DNA of 9,383 nt from Clostridia bacterium (GTDB lineage: Bacteria; Bacillota; Clostridia; TANB77; CAG-508). The notes beneath the pieces were generated by a model. The model was not told where the DNA came from and did not search any database. It saw only the letters and a program-made list of their open reading frames with translations. Where the stretch lies: the NCBI GenBank assembly GCA_900758165.1, contig CAAEQN010000042.1, positions 1 through 9,383 of the forward strand, written 5' to 3'. A program made the translations under genes and the position numbers. Positions within the stretch are counted from its first letter, which is position 1; the number at the start of each line of letters is the position of its first letter. Below are positions 1 to 6,420 of the stretch, in pieces.

Positions 1-83
1 ATTGAATCTTCATTTTCAAACCATAATTGATTTGACCAATTCTCATAATGTATATTTAAAATGTATGCTTTTGAATTATTCAT
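1..83 (-). CDS. Unidentified protein, N-terminal fragment (runs off left edge)
   Basis: A reading frame opens at ATG (81-83) and stays open to the window edge, giving 27 residues that begin MNNSKAYILNIHYENW. The start is supported by a GAGAGG ribosome binding site five bases upstream (89-94). The gap to the stop of the D-Ala-D-Ala ligase is 46 bp with no hairpin or promoter, so it is probably the fifth gene of the cell-wall operon. The fragment is too short and too unlike anything I know to name. It shows no signal peptide. That it is a gene rests on the binding site, the operon position and the uninterrupted frame only. Confidence 0.55.
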   Translation of the reverse strand, partial: MNNSKAYILNIHYENWSNQLWFENEDS

Positions 84-129
84 ATTTACCTCTCTTTCTT
101 GCAAATCAAATGATATGCATATTTAAAAT

Positions 130-1323
130 TTATTTTAATTTAGTGCCACCTTTTAAGCTTTTCATAGATACACCTGATAGTATATTACTATCAAAAGAAT
201 ATGTTATATTTTTTTCTTCTCTGTTCCTTTTTAAAGCAAGGTCTATTAATTCATCTAATAATTTTGTATAATTTAAATCTGTAGCTTTCCATAAATGAAA
301 TGATAATGATCCAGGAATTGTATTTACCTCATTTACAAATATTTCATTGGTATCATTATCTATCATAAAATCTATACGAATAACACCTGAACATCCTAGA
401 ACATCAAATGTTTTTAATGCTAATTCTTGTATTCTTTCTTTAACATTTTTATCTATATTTGCAGGAAGTCTTAATACTGAAGCATTCATAGATTTCATAG
501 CACCTGTCTTTTTTCCCCCAGATATATATTTATCTTTATAGCTCAATATCTCATCTGTTTTAACTGGCTCTTCACATTCAGATGCTTTCGCAAATTCATA
601 ATCTCCTACAACTGAACAGTTGATTTCCTTTAAGTTTTTAATTGCTCTTTCAACAAGTACCTTTCTTGAATAAGCAAATGCATTTTCTATTGCATCTTTT
701 AGTTCTTCTTGATTTTTAGCAATTTTAATTCCTACACTAGAGCCTAAATTTATAGGTTTAACTATTACAGGATAAGAAAATTTTGTTTCAATTTCTTTTA
801 TAGTATTGTCTGAATCTTCATTATAATCTTTTGCACTTATACATTTGCATTCTAATATAGGAATATCATTATCCTTTAAAACACATTTGCAAACATATTT
901 ATCCATACCAACACTAGAAGATATAACATCACATCCAACATATGGAAGATTAAACATTTTTAGAAATCCTTGTAAAGTTCCATCTTCAACATTTGTTCCA
1001 TGTACAATTGGAAATGCAATATCAATATAATCATATACATCATTTTGATAAATTTTTTTATCACATCTTAACAATACAACTTTATTATCTTTTTGAGCAA
1101 GTATAATTTGAATACTATTTTTTAATAAATTATCAATATCTTTATAATTAGATATATTTCCTATTAAATCTCCACAATACATTTTATTGTCCTTTGTAAT
1201 ATATATAGGAACAATATCATATTTGTCTTTATCCATATTTTCAATTGCTTGAATAGCAGTAATTATAGAAACTTCATGTTCAACACTTTTCCCCCCAAAA
1301 AATACTCCAACTTTAATTTTCAT
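130..1323 (-). CDS. ddl: D-alanine--D-alanine ligase
   Basis: An ATP-grasp ligase of 397 residues that joins two D-alanines in the cytoplasm to make the dipeptide MurF adds to the peptidoglycan precursor. Visible family features are the N-terminal GVFFGGKSVEHEVS with Glu15, the FPIVHGTNVEDG segment (104-115), the ATP-binding Lys189 in VKPINLGSSVGI, and the metal-binding NEVNTIPGS (331-339) after RIDFM. The omega loop carries Lys265-Tyr266 (SYKDKY), the pair expected in D-Ala-adding enzymes; VanA-type D-lactate ligases have His there. The loop is extended by a GGKKTGAMKSMN insert, and a 30-residue C-terminal tail (from about 367) exceeds the compact E. coli type; as far as I recall both occur in clostridial ligases. 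It starts 19 bp after the MurF stop, with AAAGGA at 1336-1341, a somewhat long 12-base spacing. Being the normal ligase rather than a resistance paralogue is inference. Confidence 0.9.
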   Translation of the reverse strand: MKIKVGVFFGGKSVEHEVSIITAIQAIENMDKDKYDIVPIYITKDNKMYCGDLIGNISNYKDIDNLLKNSIQIILAQKDNKVVLLRCDKKIYQNDVYDYIDIAFPIVHGTNVEDGTLQGFLKMFNLPYVGCDVISSSVGMDKYVCKCVLKDNDIPILECKCISAKDYNEDSDNTIKEIETKFSYPVIVKPINLGSSVGIKIAKNQEELKDAIENAFAYSRKVLVERAIKNLKEINCSVVGDYEFAKASECEEPVKTDEILSYKDKYISGGKKTGAMKSMNASVLRLPANIDKNVKERIQELALKTFDVLGCSGVIRIDFMIDNDTNEIFVNEVNTIPGSLSFHLWKATDLNYTKLLDELIDLALKRNREEKNITYSFDSNILSGVSMKSLKGGTKLK

Positions 1324-1342
1324 AATTTATTCATATCCTTTC

Positions 1343-2857
1343 TTATAAATTATAATTATCTGGCAAATCATTCTCTAATAAAACAGTAATTTTATCATTT
1401 AATCCAAAGTTTGTAATTTGCATAACTGCCTCTTGTGGACTATTTACCATAAAAATTTTATCATTATTATATTTCTTTGAGTTTATTCCATTTAAAACAT
1501 ATTTAGATATTGTGCTATTTACTAAAAATATATAATCACAAACATCACACATATATTCTCCAAACTCAAAATTATACTTTTCTTCATCTCCACCCAATTC
1601 TATCAATCCTGGAGTAACAATTATCTTCGTTCCATCAAATTCTGAAAGTGTATCTATTGCAGATTTAGAACTTACAGGATTCGAATTGTATGCGTCATCA
1701 ATTATATTGAGATTTCCTTTAGAAATTAATTGTAGTCTATGTTCCACACTTTTAAATTCCCTAACTCGAGGAACTAATCTATCTAAAGGTATTTCTAAAT
1801 AATTTGCTACTGCAATTGCTCCTGTGATATTAACAATATTGTGTCTTCCTATCAGCTTAGTTTTAAAATCAACATTATTTATTGAAAAAGATAATCCTTG
1901 AGATGATGATTTTAAATTATAAGCATTATAATCTAATTTTTCATTGTTAATACCATAAGCTAAAGTATTAGATCTATTTTGTTTAGCAAGATACTCATTA
2001 TCATAATTTAAAAAAGTTATTCCACCATTTTTATTAACTGAATCATACAATTCAAATTTTGTTTTAATTATATTTTCAATTGTTTTAAAACTTTCTAAAT
2101 GCTGTGGTCCAATAGAAGTTATAACTCCAAATTTAGGGTTTACAATATCACATATTTCTTTTATATCTCCTATTTTTGTTGCTCCCATTTCACACACAAA
2201 AATTTGATGAATAGGTTTTAGTTCTTCCCTTATTGTTTTAACTACTCCCATTGTGGTATTATAATTTTTAGGTGTAGTTAAAACTTCATACTTTGCACTT
2301 AATGTTTTTACCAAAAAATTTTTAACACTTGTTTTACCATAGCTTCCTGTTACTCCTATGACAATTAAATTTGGCATATTTTTCAATATTTTTTTTGCAT
2401 CATTAATATAGTGTTTTCTAATTCCGTATTCTATTGGGTAATTGATTATATTGGCAATAATGCATAAGCCAAATGCTATTATATTTAATACTCCAAAAGT
2501 TATATAATTATTACTAATTATACAAATAATTGTAATTAAAATGGCTTGAGTTATAAACATTCTAATTACTCTATTTGTAAATTTTAGTGGTATTTTTGCT
2601 TTGCTTTTTGGTAAATTAGCTAAAATTGAAATTGCCAAAATTATTATAGAGATTATCCTTGCTATATTATTATTAAATAATAATATCAATGTTGGTATTA
2701 TTATATTAATACTTCTTAATAAAATTTTTTTGATATTTACTTTCATCCAATTCCCATATTTTTTTAAAAAATATGAATTTAATTGAAACATATGCATATA
2801 AAACAATAATAGTAAAATCAGGTTGGCAATTAACTCTATTTTAATTATTATTTCCAT
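1343..2857 (-). CDS. Membrane-anchored MurF-type ligase (UDP-MurNAc-tripeptide--D-Ala-D-Ala ligase family)
   Basis: A 504-residue Mur ligase. Residues 1-140 are hydrophobic with about five likely membrane segments (near 5-21, 46-61, 66-81, 99-116, 119-138), in place of the soluble UDP-precursor-binding domain of standard MurF. The central ATPase follows, with P-loop GVTGSYGKTS (168-177, Lys175), EMGA (223-226) and the SIGPQHLESF segment with His253. The C-terminal domain contains VEHRLQ (371-376), DDAYNSNP (387-394) and TPGLIELG, matching MurF DDTYNANP and GDMLELG motifs. It ends in LLENDLPDNY. The start overlaps the hydrolase gene by 17 bp and has GGAGG at 2863-2867 inside that gene, suggesting translational coupling. 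The family's reaction is addition of D-Ala-D-Ala to UDP-MurNAc-tripeptide; whether this variant uses a soluble or lipid-bound acceptor cannot be told from sequence. PgsB and MurT were considered but the C-terminal motifs favour MurF. Confidence 0.82.
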   Translation of the reverse strand: MEIIIKIELIANLILLLLFYMHMFQLNSYFLKKYGNWMKVNIKKILLRSINIIIPTLILLFNNNIARIISIIILAISILANLPKSKAKIPLKFTNRVIRMFITQAILITIICIISNNYITFGVLNIIAFGLCIIANIINYPIEYGIRKHYINDAKKILKNMPNLIVIGVTGSYGKTSVKNFLVKTLSAKYEVLTTPKNYNTTMGVVKTIREELKPIHQIFVCEMGATKIGDIKEICDIVNPKFGVITSIGPQHLESFKTIENIIKTKFELYDSVNKNGGITFLNYDNEYLAKQNRSNTLAYGINNEKLDYNAYNLKSSSQGLSFSINNVDFKTKLIGRHNIVNITGAIAVANYLEIPLDRLVPRVREFKSVEHRLQLISKGNLNIIDDAYNSNPVSSKSAIDTLSEFDGTKIIVTPGLIELGGDEEKYNFEFGEYMCDVCDYIFLVNSTISKYVLNGINSKKYNNDKIFMVNSPQEAVMQITNFGLNDKITVLLENDLPDNYNL

Positions 2858-3662
2858 CGTTTCCTCCAGTTAAGAAATTTGCAATTACTATGTTTACATA
2901 TGAAGGATTTTCTAAAAAAACATAATGAGAACATCCTTTTATTTTAACAAGTCCTGCATCTGGAATCATTTGTTCCATTATTTCAGCATCAGTTATTGGA
3001 GTTGCTGTATCGTTTTCTCCCCATATTAGTAAAGTAGGTACTTTAATGGTTGGTAAAAAACATCTAACATCCTCATTAATTAATTTTACCATTGTTTCTC
3101 TCATTATTGGACTAGCATCTTTATAATCGGCAGATCCAAAATGATTTTTCACTTTATCTAAAAGATTTGGAAAAATGCTTTTTATTGGTTTGATTTGTGC
3201 GAATTTTTTACAAAATTTAAATGTTTTTATTTTAACAATTTGTGTTATTGTCTTTTTATGAACAATACCTGCACTTCCAATTAATATAATTTTATTTACT
3301 TTAAACCCCAAATCGTTTTGGCTCATTAATTTTATAATTATTCTTCCACCATTAGAATGCCCTATTAAATCTAATTCATTGATATTTTGAGATTTTATAA
3401 ATTTAATTATAAATGTAATATAATCATCTAAATTCCAACTTTTTGGTGGCTCATTAGATTCTCCAAATCCCGGCATATCTAAACATAAAACATTAGCATA
3501 TGTAGATATTGAATTTAGTAATGTAGTATAAGTATTTATAACAGTTCCCCATCCAGGAATAATAAGAACAGTCTTTCCCGAACCTTTCTTTATATAATTA
3601 ATCTTTAAATTATCTATATATGTTTCTATTTTAGTCACTTCCCATCTTTGTAAATTTAACAA
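2841..3662 (-). CDS. Alpha/beta fold hydrolase
   Basis: A 273-residue serine hydrolase of the alpha/beta fold with an intact triad. PGWG (36-39) supplies the oxyanion strand, GHSNGG (101-106) is the nucleophile elbow with Ser103, Asp218 lies in WGENDTATP, and His246 in GCSHYVFLENP. A helical cap of roughly 130-200 sits between the elbow and the acid. There is no signal peptide, so it acts in the cytoplasm. Its substrate is unknown; placement between a D-Ala-D-Ala dipeptidase and MurF suggests a cell-wall precursor or amide/ester substrate, which is only inference. The open frame begins with TTG at 3662, but no ribosome binding site precedes it. A GGGAAGTGA sequence lies before an ATA codon eleven codons downstream, just before ETYIDNL, so the true start is unsettled. 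The 3' end overlaps murF. Confidence 0.8.
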   Translation of the reverse strand: MLNLQRWEVTKIETYIDNLKINYIKKGSGKTVLIIPGWGTVINTYTTLLNSISTYANVLCLDMPGFGESNEPPKSWNLDDYITFIIKFIKSQNINELDLIGHSNGGRIIIKLMSQNDLGFKVNKIILIGSAGIVHKKTITQIVKIKTFKFCKKFAQIKPIKSIFPNLLDKVKNHFGSADYKDASPIMRETMVKLINEDVRCFLPTIKVPTLLIWGENDTATPITDAEIMEQMIPDAGLVKIKGCSHYVFLENPSYVNIVIANFLTGGNDGNNN

Positions 3663-3708
3663 TTCTTATAAATTTATATTATTTTTATAGCATATACCTT
3701 ATTATGCT

Positions 3709-4560
3709 TTATCTTTCGAAATCTTCAGAGTAGCCCCAATTATATGTTGCTAATTTAGTACCAATATCAGATTTATGTTCTTTTAATTTTTCAATAAATT
3801 CTTTAAATGAAATTATTGAAGGTATTTTATCCATTTCAAGAACACCTTTATAGATTGCTGGTTTCTTTTTATAGTAGCCCCATGATCTATTTCCATAATC
3901 ATAATGCCATACTTCAGATGGCAAATTAGTAAATCCTGCTTCAATCATTATATTATATAATAATCTACGATTGTCTCTCACAAGTCCATTCGAATTTTCT
4001 TTTTCATATGAAGCTGTATTAGTCAAATCAGAAAAATCATCAAATCCTATTCCAAAGTCTAAGTCCTTACCAGTTACTAAATCTGTTATAGTTAAATCAA
4101 CTGAGCCTCCTGTAGTATGTAATGGTGGTAACACTTCATTTTTATTTGGTATAGAAACATAATTACTTATTATTCTCTCTTGCTCTTCTGGTGATAAATC
4201 TTCCAATTTGAACTGCTTAATTATTTCTGGTTTATATGCATAATAAAGTTCATTTTGAAGACTCCATGTTCTATATATATCCCATATTCTAAAAGCTAAA
4301 CCTTGTGGTAATATAGTACAAGCAATTAACAATCTTTCTAATACTTCTTTCCTAATTAGACTTTTTTTAATCGCATTTTGCATACCAAGTTTTGGATATT
4401 GCAAATCAACTATTATTTTAGTTTCTTTACCAAGTTTTACAATGTTAGGAATTTCAACAAAAGGAGAATCAATAAATTCATGTTCTTCCCACATATTTAA
4501 TGTTTCTATTTCAGGTATTCTTCTGTTAAATAAATCATCTAAATTATTACTTTTAACCAT
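3709..4560 (-). CDS. VanX-like D-Ala-D-Ala dipeptidase (M15 metallopeptidase)
   Basis: A zinc peptidase of the VanX/DdpX type, expected to split free D-Ala-D-Ala. With the start used here it has 283 residues and keeps the VanX residues: Arg97 in IWDIYRTWS (VanX IWDGYRP), zinc ligands His148 and Asp155 in LHTTGGSVDLT, and catalytic Glu216 with ligand His219 in SEVWHYDYG. It is about 80 residues longer than VanX, mainly at the N terminus and end. No signal peptide is seen, so it should act in the cytoplasm on the free dipeptide. The frame extends upstream to GTG at 4590, but that codon has no ribosome binding site, whereas ATG at 4560 has AAGGAG nine bases upstream (4570-4575). It is the first gene of the operon. 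A recycling or housekeeping role, rather than glycopeptide resistance, is possible since the accompanying ligase looks D-Ala-D-Ala specific. Confidence 0.82.
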   Translation of the reverse strand: MVKSNNLDDLFNRRIPEIETLNMWEEHEFIDSPFVEIPNIVKLGKETKIIVDLQYPKLGMQNAIKKSLIRKEVLERLLIACTILPQGLAFRIWDIYRTWSLQNELYYAYKPEIIKQFKLEDLSPEEQERIISNYVSIPNKNEVLPPLHTTGGSVDLTITDLVTGKDLDFGIGFDDFSDLTNTASYEKENSNGLVRDNRRLLYNIMIEAGFTNLPSEVWHYDYGNRSWGYYKKKPAIYKGVLEMDKIPSIISFKEFIEKLKEHKSDIGTKLATYNWGYSEDFER

Positions 4561-4698
4561 AGCTAAAATCTCCTTATCAACTAAGTTCACACTATTTTTT
4601 ATACCAATTTTTTTTGGTTTCTATAAAATATATTATCTAGTAAATTTTAGTGTTAACTTTATTTATATTCTATTATACAAAATATTCCATTGTCTAAT

Positions 4699-4727
4699 AT
4701 AATATAACTTTTCTGCTTATCTGTCAA
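4699..4727 (-). promoter_or_regulatory. Sigma-A promoter of the cell-wall operon
   Basis: On the minus strand TTGACA (4722-4727) is followed after exactly 17 bases by TATTAT (4699-4704), one base from consensus. Transcription would begin near 4692 and give a leader of about 130 bases before the dipeptidase ATG. No riboswitch or attenuator that I can name is visible in the leader; it contains only a weak ACCAA/TTGGT hairpin (about 4603-4618). No other promoter of similar quality is seen before the downstream genes. Confidence 0.7.
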
Positions 4728-4763
4728 TTGTAATCATGGGGTATTTTGATAAAAATTTATTAT

Positions 4764-5951
4764 TTATCTTTCCATTTCCAAATCTTTTTCTCTTTCTTCT
4801 CGCTTAATTTGTTCTTCTGCATCTAAATAAGTTCTTGTTTCTTTTTCAAAATCTCTAATTAAAGTATCTCCTGTACCCATATCAAAATTTACACAGATCC
4901 ATTCTATAAATTTATGGATAGTTTCTCTAAATTTGTCTATAACCTTATGCAAATAGCCATTTTCTTTTTCTAATTTATTAATTCTATATTCGTATTTCCA
5001 TTCTAAATTATCTTCTTTTTGTTGATATTCAGCCTTAATATTATCTACTTGTTTATGCAAATCTCTGTTGTCAGCCATAATCTTATTTCTTTCTTTTTGA
5101 TATTTCTCTGCTTCTTCTACCATTTTAGCTTGTCTTAATAATTGTTGGTACATTAATAAATTATTTTGATATAATTTGTTTATTAAATCATTTTTTGGTT
5201 TTATAATATCTTCTAAAATTTTTTCATCTCTTTTCTTTGACCATCTAACCATCTTTATATCATCTATTTCTGGAACATCTGGTAATTCTAGTTTCATATT
5301 TTGTAAATTTTCCTTTGTTTCATCAAAATTAGTTAGTTCTTTATATTCTTTAATGTCAATATGAACTCTACCTGTTTCTTCTTTTGGTATACCTCTTTCT
5401 AATTCAAAATTGTGTGAACTCATATATTGATAAAAGGCGTCTTGTAATCTTCTATAACTATTCTTTTCTTTCCAAAATTCGCTACAAGCAAGTTTATCAA
5501 TGTTATTTCCTTTTTTATCTGTAGTATGAACAACAGGCAAAAAAATTAAGTGCATATGTGGAGTTTCCTCGTCCATATGCACTTTTGCAGACATTATATA
5601 TTGTTCGCCCAGATTTTTATATTCGCTAACAAATTTATATGCAGTTTCAAAATATCTTCTTGTTTCTTCTTCGCCTATTTCTTCAAAGAATTGTTTATCA
5701 GAAGTAATAATATATTCACAAGCAATATTACTGACTGTCTTTATTTGCCCTTTTAGATTATATTTTTCTTTCATCATATCAAATTCTTTGTCATATCTAT
5801 ATTTAGGGCTTTTTAGTGAATAATTCAAATATGACCTTTCCTTATCTATATTATCATTTGAATAATTCTTATTTTTTCTTTCGTTGTGTCTATATATTCC
5901 TTTTAGATTTTCTCTTTTGTATTTTGTGTTTCTTATAATTGCAAAACTCAT
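4764..5951 (-). CDS. MobV-family relaxase (Mob/Pre, TnpZ-like)
   Basis: A 395-residue mobilization nuclease that nicks oriT and stays bound to the strand it leads into the recipient. It aligns in register with pMV158 MobM from the first residue: MSFAIIRNTK parallels MSYMVARMQK, and His22 in RHNER matches the catalytic His22 of MobM. LNYSL (42-46) follows, then IITSDKQFFEE (81-91), and the metal-binding HMDEETPHMH (125-134; His125, His132, His134). Residues from about 240 to 350 are Lys/Glu-rich and look coiled-coil. The frame reaches back to TTG at 5960, but ATG at 5951 has AAGGAGG nine bases upstream (5961-5967) and fits the MobM register, so it is chosen. The gene lies directly downstream of the predicted oriT. 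Its stop is 36 bp from the promoter of the cell-wall operon with no terminator between. In Tn4451 the homologue TnpZ likewise lies near one end. Confidence 0.92.
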   Translation of the reverse strand: MSFAIIRNTKYKRENLKGIYRHNERKNKNYSNDNIDKERSYLNYSLKSPKYRYDKEFDMMKEKYNLKGQIKTVSNIACEYIITSDKQFFEEIGEEETRRYFETAYKFVSEYKNLGEQYIMSAKVHMDEETPHMHLIFLPVVHTTDKKGNNIDKLACSEFWKEKNSYRRLQDAFYQYMSSHNFELERGIPKEETGRVHIDIKEYKELTNFDETKENLQNMKLELPDVPEIDDIKMVRWSKKRDEKILEDIIKPKNDLINKLYQNNLLMYQQLLRQAKMVEEAEKYQKERNKIMADNRDLHKQVDNIKAEYQQKEDNLEWKYEYRINKLEKENGYLHKVIDKFRETIHKFIEWICVNFDMGTGDTLIRDFEKETRTYLDAEEQIKREEREKDLEMER

Positions 5952-5976
5952 CTTATACAACCTCCTTCAATTTTCT

Positions 5977-6021
5977 AGCTGATTTTTTCAGCTCATATAA
6001 CGGGCGATAGCTTGGCTATCG
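5977..6021. repeat. Two small inverted repeats in the relaxase leader
   Basis: CGATAGC (6005-6011) and GCTATCG (6015-6021) form a perfect 7-bp stem with a three-base loop. AGCTGA (5977-5982) and TCAGCT (5988-5993) form a 6-bp stem with a T-rich loop. Both lie in the transcribed leader of the relaxase gene, the second ending ten bases before its ribosome binding site. They could modulate relaxase translation or contribute to the transfer-origin region; neither has a T-run suited to termination on the minus strand. Confidence 0.5.
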
Positions 6022-6101
6022 TAAGGGGTAATACAAGCAAAAATACAAGGTGTTATTATAGTAGCTACAATAGGTTTAGTAACTGTTCCCACACCTTTCA
6101 T
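5988..6101 (-). CDS. Possible 37-residue peptide between oriT and the relaxase
   Basis: An ATG at 6101 opens 37 codons beginning MKGVGTVTKPIVATIITP and ending in IARYMS just 36 bp before the relaxase start. The stretch is visibly richer in G and C than its surroundings and reads like protein (a hydrophobic VATIITPCIFACIT centre). No ribosome binding site precedes the ATG, and the predicted relaxase promoter would start RNA only a few bases upstream, so translation would be nearly leaderless. It may equally be a conserved part of the transfer origin that merely looks coding. The upstream extension of the same frame to 6239 crosses oriT and hairpins and is not credible. I do not recognise a family. 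Confidence 0.25.
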   Translation of the reverse strand: MKGVGTVTKPIVATIITPCIFACITPYDSQAIARYMS

Positions 6102-6112
6102 TTTTACTTTGT

Positions 6113-6141
6113 ATTGTAACACACTACAACACTTTTTTACA
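6113..6141 (-). promoter_or_regulatory. Likely relaxase promoter overlapping the nick site
   Basis: On the minus strand TGTTACAAT (6113-6121) is an extended -10 element (TG, one base, TACAAT, one mismatch to TATAAT). A weak -35 (TGTAAA, 6136-6141) lies 17 bases upstream. The -10 shares its bases with the predicted nick TAGTGTG/TTA. In pMV158 the mobM promoter also overlaps oriT and MobM represses it, so the relaxase here probably controls its own gene in the same way (inference). Confidence 0.5.
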
Positions 6142-6158
6142 CTATTGCTAAAAAGTGT
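6114..6158 (-). other. Predicted oriT with MobV-type nick site
   Basis: The minus strand reads TTGTAGTGTGTTACAA across 6114-6129: 5-bp palindromic arms (TTGTA/TACAA) around GTGTGT. This matches the design of the pMV158 core (AAGTATAGTGTG/TTATACTT), and the ten bases TAGTGTGTTA are identical to it. By that comparison the nick falls between 6120 and 6119 on the minus strand, the relaxase coding strand, so relaxase-gene DNA would be transferred first. Adjacent to it is a second inverted repeat, ACACTTTTT (6129-6137) with AAAAAGTGT (6150-6158). The site is about 165 bp upstream of the relaxase start. The match is visible; nicking is inferred. Confidence 0.75.
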
Positions 6159-6165
6159 CAGTGTG

Positions 6166-6179
6166 GCAGGAGTTCCTGC
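6166..6179. repeat. Short GC-rich palindrome near oriT
   Basis: GCAGGA (6166-6171) and TCCTGC (6174-6179) are perfect inverted copies two bases apart, embedded in the most G/C-rich patch of the intergenic region (about 6160-6185). It lies on the 5' side of the nick on the transferred strand, between the oriT repeat and the long hairpin array, and could be a binding site for an accessory mobilization factor. No function can be assigned from sequence. Confidence 0.45.
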
Positions 6180-6185
6180 ACCCCC

Positions 6186-6399
6186 AAAAACTAAAAATAG
6201 CTTTACTGCATTTTTAGTTTTTCCATAAAAATATAACAAGTATATTTTTATGCTTAACCATAATTTGCTATCCGCAATTTATGGTTAAGAGAGCCAAGAA
6301 AAACATTTTACATTTTTTCTTGGCTCATTTTGAAACCTACTCGGTTTCAAAATTCCAAAATAAAAGCATAGGTTTTACTTTTAACAAAACCTATACTTT
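6186..6399. repeat. Array of six adjacent inverted repeats
   Basis: Six stems lie head to tail with almost no bases between them. (1) 6186-6198 with 6210-6222, 13 bp perfect. (2) 6224-6235 with 6241-6252, 12 bp perfect. (3) 6253-6268 with 6274-6289, 16 bp with one mismatch. (4) 6291-6303 with 6314-6326, 13 bp perfect. (5) 6327-6337 with 6343-6353, 11 bp perfect. (6) 6363-6376 with 6386-6399, 14 bp with one mismatch. Loops are 5 to 11 bases. Stem sequences differ from each other, so this is not copy expansion of one unit. About 158 of 214 bases are in stems. The array fills the space between oriT and the winged-helix gene. A single-strand replication origin or another structure acting in single-stranded DNA is the likeliest reading; the last stem may also end transcription. 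Confidence 0.75.
6359..6399 (-). terminator. Probable terminator of the winged-helix gene
   Basis: Read on the minus strand, AAAGTATAGGTTTT pairs with AAAACCTATGCTTT (one G-T pair) around a nine-base loop, and the stem runs into TTTTATTTT. It begins 22 bp after the stop of the 6421-6918 gene. It is also the sixth stem of the hairpin array, so termination may not be its only role. Confidence 0.5.
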
Positions 6400-6420
6400 A
6401 TATTTTGCTTTATAGGATAA

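Noticed and set aside
130..1323. VanA/VanB-type D-Ala-D-lactate ligase
   Set aside because: The omega loop has Lys-Tyr rather than the His of lactate-adding ligases, and no vanH-like dehydrogenase is near.
2601..2786. Plus-strand hydrophobic frame within murF
   Set aside because: It is the complement of the membrane-segment coding region of murF and has no ribosome binding site; other plus-strand frames in the window are shadows of the same kind.
3709..4590. GTG start at 4590 for the dipeptidase
   Set aside because: No ribosome binding site precedes it, while ATG at 4560 has AAGGAG at nine-base spacing.
5988..6239. 83-codon frame upstream of the relaxase
   Set aside because: It begins at a TTG without a ribosome binding site and crosses the nick site and several perfect hairpins. 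Only the last 37 codons were kept, as a weak candidate.
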